A stretch of 64,000 nt of DNA, from contig JADKGB010000011.1 in assembly GCA_016717225.1 (NCBI GenBank), forward strand, positions 62,001 through 126,000, read 5' to 3'. The stretch is from Flavobacteriales bacterium (GTDB lineage: Bacteria > Bacteroidota > Bacteroidia > Flavobacteriales_F > PHOS-HE28). Numbering within the stretch: position 1 is the first letter of the stretch; each line of letters begins with the position of its first letter. The translations under genes were made by a program, and so were the position numbers. The notes beneath the pieces are model-generated. The model was not told the DNA's origin. It did no database searches and saw nothing but the letters and a program-made list of their open reading frames with translations. Below, one piece after another: positions 53,395-61,952 of the stretch.

Positions 53395-53790
53395 TTGTCC
53401 TACACGATAGCAACGCTTGCGGCCTTTGGTCTCGCGACTGGATGCGTCAACGAGCAAGAACAGCAAGCCGCAGTGGAGTTACAGAAGCACTTTAGCGCCC
53501 AGGACTGTCGAATCGGTCATGGTTTTTCGGCAGACACGGGGAAAGGTTCAAAGAAGACCGTTACACTGACTTTGGAGGGTGTCGCGGACTTGGGCGATAT
53601 CAGGAACAAGGACGATATCCAATCCATCTCGGCGTTGAAGTACTACACAAGGCAGAATGCAGCGGCTCTTGAAGGCAATGAGGAGATCGAAGTCAAAGCG
53701 ACATGGGATCGGGCGCGTTTGAAATGTCTAATCCATCGAAGGGCAACGCCATTGTTGCTCCGGCACTGGCGGTCGTCGGCAAGTATTTGA
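53395..53790 (+). CDS. Hypothetical small lipoprotein, probably frameshifted at its end
   Basis: Not recognised. TTG start, lipobox LATGC (residues 13-17), and a mixed domain (TVTLTLEGVADLGDIRN). The listed reading ends in an odd HRRATPLLLRHWRSS tail. A shift near 53706 opens a frame that continues as MSNPSKGNAIVAPALAVV..., looks like a real C-terminus, and ends at 53798. It starts 2 bases after the allB stop but has no link with purine chemistry that I can see. Confidence 0.5.
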   Translation: MSYTIATLAAFGLATGCVNEQEQQAAVELQKHFSAQDCRIGHGFSADTGKGSKKTVTLTLEGVADLGDIRNKDDIQSISALKYYTRQNAAALEGNEEIEVKATWDRARLKCLIHRRATPLLLRHWRSSASI

Positions 53791-53888
53791 ACTACTGAAG
53801 CAGAGATAGGCGAAGCAGATTTGCCGGACCTAGTTGATTACATGTCCGAATCTCCGGACTCGACAATGACAGCTGCCCTTTCCAAGAG

Positions 53889-54095
53889 ATGCAGATGCTC
53901 GACTCTCTCAACGGGGTTCATGACCACGCGACCGTTCTGGGCTTCAGGTTCAAGCGAACAACAGATAAGAACGAACCAGTGCTTGTTTGCTGGACTGAGG
54001 CGATCAATGGTGGGAATAACGCGACGAACTTCCAGTTCTACGTGAACCGTGAGAGCAGGAAGGTCATCTACATCGGAGTCAACGATTTTGAGTGA
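53889..54095 (+). CDS. Small ORF of unknown function
   Basis: A 68-residue reading starting MQMLDSLNGVHDHATVLGF and ending in beta-like NFQFYVNRESRKVIYIGVND. It may be the end of a larger broken gene: upstream, two frames each give a plausible short peptide (53821-53890) but neither is continuous. It is the only candidate in the gap between the lipoprotein and alc (53799-54105). Low confidence. Confidence 0.3.
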   Translation: MQMLDSLNGVHDHATVLGFRFKRTTDKNEPVLVCWTEAINGGNNATNFQFYVNRESRKVIYIGVNDFE

Positions 54096-54105
54096 GCGAA
54101 CGACA

Positions 54106-55101
54106 ATGATTGACGAGACCCCCGCCTTCACCCAACTCATCGACCTCGCCGCCGAGCGCTTCGGGGGCCAGGTGCTGTGGTGCACCGATGACTTCTTCGC
54201 CGAGAAGGAGAACCTGATCAAGCCCAGCAAGCCCATCTTCATCGCCGACAAGTACACCGACCGCGGCAAGTGGATGGACGGCTGGGAAAGCCGCCGCAAG
54301 CGCACCGAAGGGCATGACATCGCTATCATCCAGCTCGGCGCCGCAGGCACGATCAAGGGCTTCGATGTGGATACCGCGCACTTCCTCGGCAATCAGCCAC
54401 AGGCCTGTTCGATCGAAGCCTGCTATGCCCCGAACGGACTGTCCAATGCAAACGGAGAAGGGGAGGAGTGGGTGGAGATCCTGCCAAGGGCAACGTTGAA
54501 CCCAGGAAGTCAGCATTTCGTGGAAGCCATGCCAGCCTTGCCGTTGGCCACGCACATCCGCCTGCACATCTACCCCGATGGCGGTTTGGCCCGCCTGCGT
54601 GTCTACGGCGAAGTCCAGCGCGACTGGTCACGCGTGAGGCCCGATGAGGTCGTTGATCTCGTGTCCGCACAGAACGGCGCGCTGGCGATCCAATGCAACG
54701 ACATGTTCTTCAGCCACATGAACAACCTGATCATGCCCGGCCGCGGCGTGAACATGGGCGATGGCTGGGAAACCAAACGCAATCGCACACCGAACAACCG
54801 CGACTGGGTGATCGTGCGATTGGCGCACAAGGGCATCATCCAGAAGGCGCTGATCGATACCTGCCACTTCAAGGGCAACTACCCGGACACCTTCCTGCTG
54901 GAAGGAGCGAACAGCGCCACCGATGATCTGTCGAACGCGAAGTGGAACACCATCATCGAGCGCACGAAGCTCCAGGCCGACCATGAGCACCAGTATGAGC
55001 GGGAGGTATCGTGCAAGGAACCCGTGACGCATGTACGTTTGAGCATCTTCCCGGATGGGGGCGTGAGCCGGATGCGCCTTTGGGGAACTATTGTGGATTG
55101 A
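54106..55101 (+). CDS. alc: Allantoicase
   Basis: Converts allantoate to ureidoglycolate and urea. Two tandem allantoicase domains of about 160 residues each are visible, each containing a WETKRNR / WESRRKR core, a LDVDTxHFxGNxP-like segment (DVDTAHFLGNQP, IDTCHFKGNYPD) and a closing THxRLxIxPDGGxxRLRxxG (RLHIYPDGGLARLRVYG, RLSIFPDGGVSRMRLWG). The start is the ATG at 54106; the frame is open a little further upstream in unsupported sequence. It lies between a small ORF and a palindromic repeat. Confidence 0.95.
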   Translation: MIDETPAFTQLIDLAAERFGGQVLWCTDDFFAEKENLIKPSKPIFIADKYTDRGKWMDGWESRRKRTEGHDIAIIQLGAAGTIKGFDVDTAHFLGNQPQACSIEACYAPNGLSNANGEGEEWVEILPRATLNPGSQHFVEAMPALPLATHIRLHIYPDGGLARLRVYGEVQRDWSRVRPDEVVDLVSAQNGALAIQCNDMFFSHMNNLIMPGRGVNMGDGWETKRNRTPNNRDWVIVRLAHKGIIQKALIDTCHFKGNYPDTFLLEGANSATDDLSNAKWNTIIERTKLQADHEHQYEREVSCKEPVTHVRLSIFPDGGVSRMRLWGTIVD

Positions 55102-55240
55102 ATTACAGATTGCTTCGTCGATGACTCCTCGCAATGACGGATTGATACTCGGGGCGTGGGTACGGCGTCTCGCCGCATCCACGTCCCCTTTCTTCCTCGT
55201 CATCGCGAGCCCGCATTTGGGGCGAAGCGATCTGTAATTT
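55101..55240. repeat. Palindromic repeat, copy 2
   Basis: Left arm AATTACAGATTGCTTCG (55101) and CTCGCAATGACG (55128); right arm CGTCATCGCGAG (55198) and CGAAGCGATCTGTAATT (55223). Overall it can form one long hairpin with a central spacer of about 58 bases. It sits in the alc-uraD gap, overlaps the last base of the alc stop, and ends 19 bases before the uraD ATG. Confidence 0.9.
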
Positions 55241-55259
55241 CCACCGCGCTGCACTCCTG

Positions 55260-55763
55260 ATGACCCTCGACGCCCTCAACCGACTCTCCGAAGCCGACGC
55301 CACGGTCGCGTTCGAGCAATGCTGTGGTGCGGCCCGCTGGGTGGAACGCATGGTGATCGACCGTCCGTTCGAGAGCCTGCCAGAGATGTTGGAGATCAGC
55401 GACAGGATCTGGGAAGAATGCGATCTCGACGATTACCTCGAAGCCTTTCAAGGTCATCCGCGGATCGGCGATGTGGAAAGTCTCGCCAATAAATATGCGA
55501 ACACGAAAGCTTGGGCCGGTGGCGAGCAAAAAGGCGTGGAAGGAGCGGACCGCGGCGTGCTTGAGCGTCTTGCAAAGGGCAATACTGACTACGAGGAGAA
55601 GTTCGGGCACATCTTCATCGTGTGCGCCACCGGCAAGAGCGCGGCCGAAATGCTCGCCCTGCTGGAAGCCCGCATGCCCAACGACCCCAAGACCGAAGTG
55701 ATGATCGCGGCGGCTGAACAGAACAAGATCACGCGGATACGGTTGAAGAAGCTGCTGGCTTGA
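55260..55763 (+). CDS. uraD: OHCU decarboxylase UraD
   Basis: Decarboxylates 2-oxo-4-hydroxy-4-carboxy-5-ureidoimidazoline to (S)-allantoin, after urate oxidation. The family signature HPRIGD is near residue 66; the FEQCCGAARWVERM N-terminus and HIFIVCATGKSAAEML near 118 also fit. A full 167 residues. uraH, which acts just before it, is not present in the window. Confidence 0.95.
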   Translation: MTLDALNRLSEADATVAFEQCCGAARWVERMVIDRPFESLPEMLEISDRIWEECDLDDYLEAFQGHPRIGDVESLANKYANTKAWAGGEQKGVEGADRGVLERLAKGNTDYEEKFGHIFIVCATGKSAAEMLALLEARMPNDPKTEVMIAAAEQNKITRIRLKKLLA

Positions 55764-55822
55764 TCGGAGCTGGTTCACTGCGGCCTACAATTCTGCGGAT
55801 CGTATCGCACACTGTCATCTTC

Positions 55823-55830
55823 TACCTTCG
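55823..55830 (+). promoter_or_regulatory. TACCTTCG, -7-like promoter box
   Basis: Seven of eight match to TAnnTTTG, 19 bases upstream of the first RemB/Wzi-like ATG. Confidence 0.3.
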
Positions 55831-55849
55831 GCGACCTTCTGTTGGCTCC

Positions 55850-57433
55850 ATGCTCGCTCGTTCTATCACCATCCTCTTTTGTGCCACAGCGCTATCCACG
55901 TGGGCCCAGCAGAACGATGTGCCGCTGAACCGCGATATCTACTACGACATCGATCGCAACGGTGCTTGCCGCACGAGTACGATGCACACCGGATTACGGC
56001 CGATCATCGAGAGCCGCGCTGATCTCGAGAACGTGATGGGGTTCCGCCCGGATAGTTCAAGGCATTATTACTACGTCACAACAAAGCTTTTTCGTGAGCA
56101 CTTGATCCAAGTGAAGGACGGTGGGTTCAAAGTCACGATAGATCCGGTTTTCCGCTTCGAAGCAGGTGGCGACCTGGATGAGGCCGAGGTAGCGAACATC
56201 AATCGTTCGAAGAACAACTTCAACTCACGGGGTTTCTGGATCAAGGCTGATCTCGGGCGTGATGTGTCGTTCCAAACGGGCTTCTATGAGAACCAAGCCA
56301 TTCTGCCGCTCTACCTCTATGTGTATACCCGAGGAAGCGGCGTAGTTCCCGGGCAGGGCCGCGTGAAGACTTTCGGCGCGCGCGGCTTCGATTTCGCCTG
56401 GGCGCATGGCAATGTGAGTTGGAGCCCGAAGCGCTGGCTCAATGTGCAATTCGGGAACGGTCGGCATTTCGTGGGTAACGGGTATCGCAGCGTACTGCTC
56501 AGTGACAATACGTTCCCTTATCCATACTTGAAGTTGAGCGCATTGACCACTGATCAGCGGTTCCAATACACCACCATCAATGCCAAGTTCCAGTTGGCCA
56601 GTGATCCAGGCGACCGCTTGAACACCGGCCAGAGCAGCGAAGCATTGTTCTTCTGGAAGCGCGCCAGCTTCAAACACCTGAGCGTGAATTTGGGTCCCGC
56701 GCAATTCGGGTTGTTCGAGGCTACCCTGTGGCGCAACATAGACAGCACCGGAGTGCGTCCATTCAACGCGATGGAATTGAACCCAGTGATCGGGGTGAAC
56801 ACCATTGTGAACGGTTTCTCCGGCAAAGAGCACAAGCAATTGCTTGGTCTAGACGCCAAATTCCGTTTCACGGACAAGATCTTCGCATACGGCCAGTTCG
56901 CGCTCGATGATCCTTCGCGCCAGCGCTATGCCTGGCAGGCCGGTATACAATGGTTCGATCTGCTGCGCCGCGACCTTCACTTGCTGGTGGAGCATAATAG
57001 TGCGACTCCTTTTGCATACACAAGTCCCCGCGCTCGCAGTAGTTATGGCCATTACAACCAGCCTCTGGCACATCCGTTGGGTGCAGGTTTCGAGGAAACC
57101 AACGTGATCGTGGACTACGGGATCAAAGAGCGTTTCTGGTTGCGCGCCCAAGCCAGTTTGGCCACCTTCACCGTAGACACCTCGGCTGTGTCCGTGAGCG
57201 GAAGTGACATCTTCGACACCCGTGAAGCAACTGGTGCCGATAGTCTTTCCGTGGATCGGACGCGAATGTGGCTGGATCTTAGTTTCGCTTGGCGTATCAA
57301 CCAGAACCAGAACACGAGCCTCAGTGTAGGCATGAGTATCCGCGACATCAACCCCGCCCCCGACTTTCAGAACAGTCATTACATCTACGTCACTTTGCGC
57401 ACTGGTCTCTTCAATCGATACTACGACCTCTGA
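55850..57433 (+). CDS. RemB/Wzi-like outer-membrane protein (first copy)
   Basis: A 527-residue outer-membrane barrel of the capsule-assembly Wzi family, to which gliding protein RemB of Flavobacterium belongs. A signal peptide (1-19, AQ/QN) precedes an N-terminal region and a beta-barrel with FGNGRHFVGNGYRSVLLSD near 205 and PYPYLKLSAL; the end has an aromatic-rich strand. It likely binds or exports surface polysaccharide. The start is the ATG at 55850; the frame stays open upstream but without a signal peptide. A paralog follows after the glycosyltransferase gene. Confidence 0.87.
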   Translation: MLARSITILFCATALSTWAQQNDVPLNRDIYYDIDRNGACRTSTMHTGLRPIIESRADLENVMGFRPDSSRHYYYVTTKLFREHLIQVKDGGFKVTIDPVFRFEAGGDLDEAEVANINRSKNNFNSRGFWIKADLGRDVSFQTGFYENQAILPLYLYVYTRGSGVVPGQGRVKTFGARGFDFAWAHGNVSWSPKRWLNVQFGNGRHFVGNGYRSVLLSDNTFPYPYLKLSALTTDQRFQYTTINAKFQLASDPGDRLNTGQSSEALFFWKRASFKHLSVNLGPAQFGLFEATLWRNIDSTGVRPFNAMELNPVIGVNTIVNGFSGKEHKQLLGLDAKFRFTDKIFAYGQFALDDPSRQRYAWQAGIQWFDLLRRDLHLLVEHNSATPFAYTSPRARSSYGHYNQPLAHPLGAGFEETNVIVDYGIKERFWLRAQASLATFTVDTSAVSVSGSDIFDTREATGADSLSVDRTRMWLDLSFAWRINQNQNTSLSVGMSIRDINPAPDFQNSHYIYVTLRTGLFNRYYDL

Positions 57434-57470
57434 ACATACACACTCACTCGATACTCGTAACACCACTCTA

Positions 57471-58586
57471 TTGGGTTCCCACGGTTACATACTTCTTCTA
57501 GGCTTTTTCACGGCGTTCATTGTGGTGCTTTTTACAATGCCCAGCCTGATCAAAGTGGCACGTATGAAGCATTTGGTCGATGAGCCTTCAGAAGAGCGGA
57601 AGATCCATAGCCGGAGCGTTCCCACTATTGGCGGCATCATCATTTTTGCGGCCATCCTTTTCAGCTATAGCCTTTGGTTCCCGCAGGCGTCAGAACTCAG
57701 TTACAAGATGGACGGCTACAAGAAGCTGTACATGGAAATGGGCGCTTCGTACAAGGATTTCAAATTCGTGATCGCCACCATGGTTCTGTTGTTCTTCATC
57801 GGTGTGAAGGATGACATCATCGGATTTTCTCCTGTGAAGAAGCTCTTTGGCCATATGATCGTGGGTTATATCCTGGTGGTCCTCGGTGGTGTCCGTATAC
57901 ATGATATGCACGGGATCTTCGGGCTCTACGAGTTGCCGGTGGAGGTAAGCATCGCTTTCTCTTTTTTCACGTATGTCGTTTTGGTGAATGCGTTCAACCT
58001 GATCGACGGGGTTGATGGGTTGGCCGCTGGTATTGGCTTGATCGCGGCTACAGCCTACGGCATCTGGCTGTATTGGGCGGGAGATGTTGCTCTAGCGCTA
58101 TTGGCGTTCACGCTTGCTGGGGCGCTTGTTGGTTTTCTGGTGTTCAATTTCCATCCTGCGCGCATATTCATGGGGGATAGTGGCTCGCTCATTATTGGCG
58201 CCATCATCAGCGTGCTCGCGATGCGTGTGATCGATCACGATATCAGTCGATTGCCCAGGTGGCTCGCTTCCGTGCCCACGCCGCTTTTCGCGATGAGCGT
58301 GATCGCTTATCCGATCGTGGATACGTTCAGGATCTTCTTTGTGCGCATGATGAAAGGGAAGAGCCCTTTCGCTGCGGACCGTAACCACATCCATCACCGT
58401 TTGATCGAACTGGGCTTGGGTCACCGTGGCGTTACGGCTGTGCTCTATCTCTACGCGATCACCATCATCAGCCTGAGCTTGATCACACGCGATATTCTCC
58501 CCAACAAAGGGTTGATGGTGCTCGGTACGACCGCGTTGGTTCTGGCCGTGCTTCCATTCGCTATTTCTACGCGAACGAAGGAATGA
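57471..58586 (+). CDS. WecA/TagO-like undecaprenyl-phosphate glycosyl-1-phosphate transferase
   Basis: Integral membrane enzyme of the MraY/WecA family that starts a surface-glycan lipid intermediate by transferring a sugar-1-phosphate (probably GlcNAc-1-P) onto undecaprenyl phosphate. Conserved motifs are GVKDDIIGFS, the NAFNLIDGVDGLAAG catalytic segment, FMGDSGSL and NHIHHRL. About 11 transmembrane helices. The start is TTG (MGSHGYILLLGFF). It overlaps the next gene by 4 bases (ATGA), a direct link between glycan synthesis and the Wzi-like protein. Confidence 0.93.
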   Translation: MGSHGYILLLGFFTAFIVVLFTMPSLIKVARMKHLVDEPSEERKIHSRSVPTIGGIIIFAAILFSYSLWFPQASELSYKMDGYKKLYMEMGASYKDFKFVIATMVLLFFIGVKDDIIGFSPVKKLFGHMIVGYILVVLGGVRIHDMHGIFGLYELPVEVSIAFSFFTYVVLVNAFNLIDGVDGLAAGIGLIAATAYGIWLYWAGDVALALLAFTLAGALVGFLVFNFHPARIFMGDSGSLIIGAIISVLAMRVIDHDISRLPRWLASVPTPLFAMSVIAYPIVDTFRIFFVRMMKGKSPFAADRNHIHHRLIELGLGHRGVTAVLYLYAITIISLSLITRDILPNKGLMVLGTTALVLAVLPFAISTRTKE

Positions 58587-60187
58587 GAAAAGCGTCCTTG
58601 TACTTTTTCCTGGCGTTTCCTTTTTTCGCATGGGCCCAACAGGGTTGGATGCCATTGGGCCGGATCGTGGATGCGCCTTATAGTGCATTGATGCGGTCGT
58701 CAAAGAGCGACGTTGCGTTGCATAGCTCGATCCGGCCATATGCTCGTGAAGACCTCAAGTTGCTCGTAGTTCCAGACTCTTTGTTGCCCAATGCGTGGAA
58801 GCCCTGGCTGGATAGTATTACCAACCCACAGAACCGCATTAGCGGCGGGCCGTTGGTTGAGGCGTTGGTTGGCGCTTCGTTCGGCGACAATGAATTGATG
58901 AAGTATCGTGTAGGGCTGGGTGGTTGGTTGGACTGGAGCGCAACCTCCCGCCTGACTTTCCACGTGGATGTGATGGGCTTTGGCGAAACGATGCCGAATT
59001 ACCTGGACAGCTTGGCAATAAAGGTGGATGTGACCCCCGGAGAGGGATTCGCTTACGGAGGACCCACGTATACCCACCACGATTGGAACGCCTATGTGGA
59101 TTACAAGGCGAGCAAATATTTCCACTTCACACTTGGTCGCGGCAAACACTTTTTCGGTGAAGGCGTTCGCTCACTTTTCCTCAGCGATAACGCCTACAGT
59201 TATCCGTACTTGAAGATCACCACCACCGCGTGGAAGATCCGCTATGTGAACTTGTTCTCCGCTATGAGCGATATCCGCGGAACGGGGGGTACGTGGAACC
59301 AGTTCGATCTGAAGTTCACCAGCATGCATTACTTGAGCTGGAACGCCCTGAAGCGTTTGAACGTGTCCATCTTCGAGGCTATCGTATGGCAGGACAACGA
59401 CCCCAACTACCGCCGTGGATTCGATGTGAACTACTTGAACCCGGTTCTTTTTTACCGGCCCACGGAGTTCAGTCTCGGCTCACCTGATAATGCCTTGCTT
59501 GGCTTTGCGGTGAATGTGCGCGTGGGAAAACATGCACTGTTGTACAGTCAGCTTATGTTCGATGAATTCCTGTTGAGCAACGTGCGCGCAGGGGAGGGCT
59601 GGTTCGGTAACAAGCAAGGATTGCAACTCGGTGTGGTCGGCCACGATGCTTTCAAAATTGAAGGTCTTATGCTCCGTGCCGAGTTCGACTATGTGCGCCC
59701 GTTCATGTATACGCATAGCGATACCCGGCAGAACTACGCACACTTCAACCAGCCGCTGGCCCACCCTTATGGAAGCAATTTCTGGGAGGCTATCGCACAA
59801 GGTGAGTTTCGTAAGAAGCGGTTGGTGTTGAGCGATCTGCTCAGCGTGGCGATGCTGGGAGAGGATACTGGTTCCACAGCCTATTCCAGTTATGGGAACA
59901 ACCTGTTCTTGCCGGAATCCGCGCGACCGCTGCGCGATGGGGTTCGCCCGGATGACTATGGTTATTTTCTGGCCCAACCCAGCAGTGCAATACTTTACCA
60001 CAATGAGTTGCGCGCCGGTTGGTTGTTGGAGCCTCGAAGTGGACTGATGCTCGAAGCCTCACTGACAACCCGGGTCCGAACGCCAGAGCGGGGTGAAGGA
60101 CTGGTCTCGAATTTTTTCCGAATTGGCATCAGTGCCAACCTGCGTGACAGGCACCCTTTCCAGGACGCACGATATTCCCTGGAATGA
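58583..60187 (+). CDS. RemB/Wzi-like outer-membrane protein (second copy)
   Basis: A 534-residue Wzi-family barrel with a signal peptide (1-19) and the same core pattern as the first copy: GRGKHFFGEGVRSLFLSDN near 190 and SYPYLKITTT, plus the shared HFNQPLAHPYGSNFWE near 390 (NQPLAHPLGAGFEE in copy 1). The copies are diverged. It is co-translated with the glycosyl-1-phosphate transferase. Confidence 0.87.
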   Translation: MRKASLYFFLAFPFFAWAQQGWMPLGRIVDAPYSALMRSSKSDVALHSSIRPYAREDLKLLVVPDSLLPNAWKPWLDSITNPQNRISGGPLVEALVGASFGDNELMKYRVGLGGWLDWSATSRLTFHVDVMGFGETMPNYLDSLAIKVDVTPGEGFAYGGPTYTHHDWNAYVDYKASKYFHFTLGRGKHFFGEGVRSLFLSDNAYSYPYLKITTTAWKIRYVNLFSAMSDIRGTGGTWNQFDLKFTSMHYLSWNALKRLNVSIFEAIVWQDNDPNYRRGFDVNYLNPVLFYRPTEFSLGSPDNALLGFAVNVRVGKHALLYSQLMFDEFLLSNVRAGEGWFGNKQGLQLGVVGHDAFKIEGLMLRAEFDYVRPFMYTHSDTRQNYAHFNQPLAHPYGSNFWEAIAQGEFRKKRLVLSDLLSVAMLGEDTGSTAYSSYGNNLFLPESARPLRDGVRPDDYGYFLAQPSSAILYHNELRAGWLLEPRSGLMLEASLTTRVRTPERGEGLVSNFFRIGISANLRDRHPFQDARYSLE

Positions 60188-60220
60188 AGGAGCGTTCCTT
60201 GGCCTCAAGATCAGGGAGCG

Positions 60221-61207
60221 GTGGGTTTTGTCGAGTGTGAACTCATTTGGTCCTTTGGTGTTCAACCCTTCGATATTCATTCCGATCCGATCGGTACTTT
60301 CGCGCCCGATTTGCAGCAACCCGTATCTATAGTATCGACCGTTTCCTTTGGCGCCAAGCTGAAGGAAGTTGTTGCCCTGTTCAAGCTCAGGCTTACCTCA
60401 TTGGTAGTTTTCAGTGCGGTATTGGGTTACTGGATGGGAGTCCCCGCTGGAGGTTTCGATCTGATGAATGCGGCGATGTTGTCCATCGCTGGTTTGCTGG
60501 TGACCGGCGCCAGCAATGCGTTCAACCAGGTTTTGGAAATAGAGGCCGACGGCCTGATGAAGAGGACATCCGATCGACCCTTGGTCCGTGGCACTGTTGG
60601 TGTGGCCGAAGCTGTGGTGATCGCTTCGTTGGCTGCTATCGGAGGGGTTCTTCTATTGTGGACGCGTTTCGGCCCGCTTACCGGTATTCTTGGCATGCTT
60701 TCCATCTTCATGTATGTGGCGCTCTACACGCCTATGAAGAAATGGAGCGCATGGAGCGTTTTTGTTGGAGCGTTTCCGGGGGCCTTCCCTCCGATGTTGG
60801 GTTATGTAGCAGCTACGGGTCATTTTGGATTGGGCCCCGGGTTGCTTTTCGCCATGCAGTTCATGTGGCAGTTCCCTCATTACTGGGCCATAGCCTGGGT
60901 GCTTCACGAAGACTACCAATTGGCAGGGTACCACATGCTGCCCAGCAAAGGTGGACGAGACGGATTTACCGCATGGCTGATCCTTTTGTACACCTTGTTT
61001 GTTATCCCTATAGGTATGCTGCCATGGGTATTCGGTTTCGTCAATGTTTATGCTGCGATCGTGGCGTTGATGTGCGGTTTTGTAATGCTGGTTCCGGCTG
61101 TGCAATTGTTCCGTTCGCGCGACAAGAAGCATGCGCGTAAATTGATGTTCGCGAGTTTCATATACCTACCCCTCGTGCAGATCGCCTATGTGATCTTCAA
61201 ACCATGA
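60221..61207 (+). CDS. cyoE: Heme o synthase CyoE/CtaB
   Basis: Protoheme IX farnesyltransferase, which makes heme o for terminal oxidases. Conserved motif NAFNQVLEIEADGLMKRTSDRP (prenyltransferase Asp motifs) near residue 105, and YTPMKKWSAWSVFVGAFPGA near 170. About nine transmembrane helices. The start is uncertain: GTG at 60221 gives a 30-residue non-family extension; TTG at 60311 begins a family-like N-terminus (SFGAKLKEVVALFKLRLTSL). It overlaps coxIII by 4 bases (ATGA), the first of a cytochrome oxidase gene set. Confidence 0.93.
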   Translation: MGFVECELIWSFGVQPFDIHSDPIGTFAPDLQQPVSIVSTVSFGAKLKEVVALFKLRLTSLVVFSAVLGYWMGVPAGGFDLMNAAMLSIAGLLVTGASNAFNQVLEIEADGLMKRTSDRPLVRGTVGVAEAVVIASLAAIGGVLLLWTRFGPLTGILGMLSIFMYVALYTPMKKWSAWSVFVGAFPGAFPPMLGYVAATGHFGLGPGLLFAMQFMWQFPHYWAIAWVLHEDYQLAGYHMLPSKGGRDGFTAWLILLYTLFVIPIGMLPWVFGFVNVYAAIVALMCGFVMLVPAVQLFRSRDKKHARKLMFASFIYLPLVQIAYVIFKP

Positions 61208-61929
61208 GCGACGCTTCAGTTATCATCTCCGAAAAGGACCAGAAGGTCCGCGCCCGAAAGAACCTTACTTACTTGCTCCTCTTCGCGATCGTCATGTTTT
61301 TCGTGGCGTTGAGCAGTGCATATGTGGTGAGCCAGAGCAGTGCCGATTTCTGGGTGCATTTCCGCATTCCCAGGGCCTTCTACTACAGCACCGCGGTGAT
61401 CATCGCGAGCAGTATCGCTATTCAGTTCGCCTTGGTGTCGATCCGTAAGGGCAAAGTCTCAGCGGCGACCGGTTTGTTGGTGTTAACGTTGTTGTTGGGT
61501 GGGGCCTTCACCCTTAATCAACGATCGGGTTGGTATGAATTGATGAGCAGGGGCTATTTCATGGTCGGTAAGGTGATGGCCAGCGGTGGTGAGTATGGGA
61601 CGGATTACACCATTTCCCGCAAGGGCGTTGATCTGCAAAAGGTTGGTGATCAGTTCTTCCTACCCACAGACCTTCAGCACGTCAAGCCTGTAAACGCCGA
61701 AATGGAGGACTACCAGAACACGGCCAGTTCTTATTTCTACATTCTCACTGTTGGCCACTGGGTACACCTTGCCGGGGGGCTTGTTGTTCTTATGGTGTTG
61801 ACATTCAAGGCATTAAGAGGTCGATATAGCGCTGAGAACCATACGGGTATCTGGCAAGGAACCATGTATTGGCATTTTCTCGGGGGGTTATGGGTGTACC
61901 TCCTTTTGTTCATCGCGTTCGTTCATTAA
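61204..61929 (+). CDS. Cytochrome c oxidase subunit III (first)
   Basis: A 241-residue heme-copper oxidase subunit III with several transmembrane helices; family features near the end are SSYFYILTVGHWVHLAGGLV and WQGTMYWHFLGGLWVYLLLF. It starts in the cyoE stop (ATGA). A second subunit III follows, a common arrangement in Bacteroidota caa3/aa3 clusters. Confidence 0.92.
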   Translation: MSDASVIISEKDQKVRARKNLTYLLLFAIVMFFVALSSAYVVSQSSADFWVHFRIPRAFYYSTAVIIASSIAIQFALVSIRKGKVSAATGLLVLTLLLGGAFTLNQRSGWYELMSRGYFMVGKVMASGGEYGTDYTISRKGVDLQKVGDQFFLPTDLQHVKPVNAEMEDYQNTASSYFYILTVGHWVHLAGGLVVLMVLTFKALRGRYSAENHTGIWQGTMYWHFLGGLWVYLLLFIAFVH

Positions 61930-61952
61930 CATTGCGCCCGCAAAACCGAACC

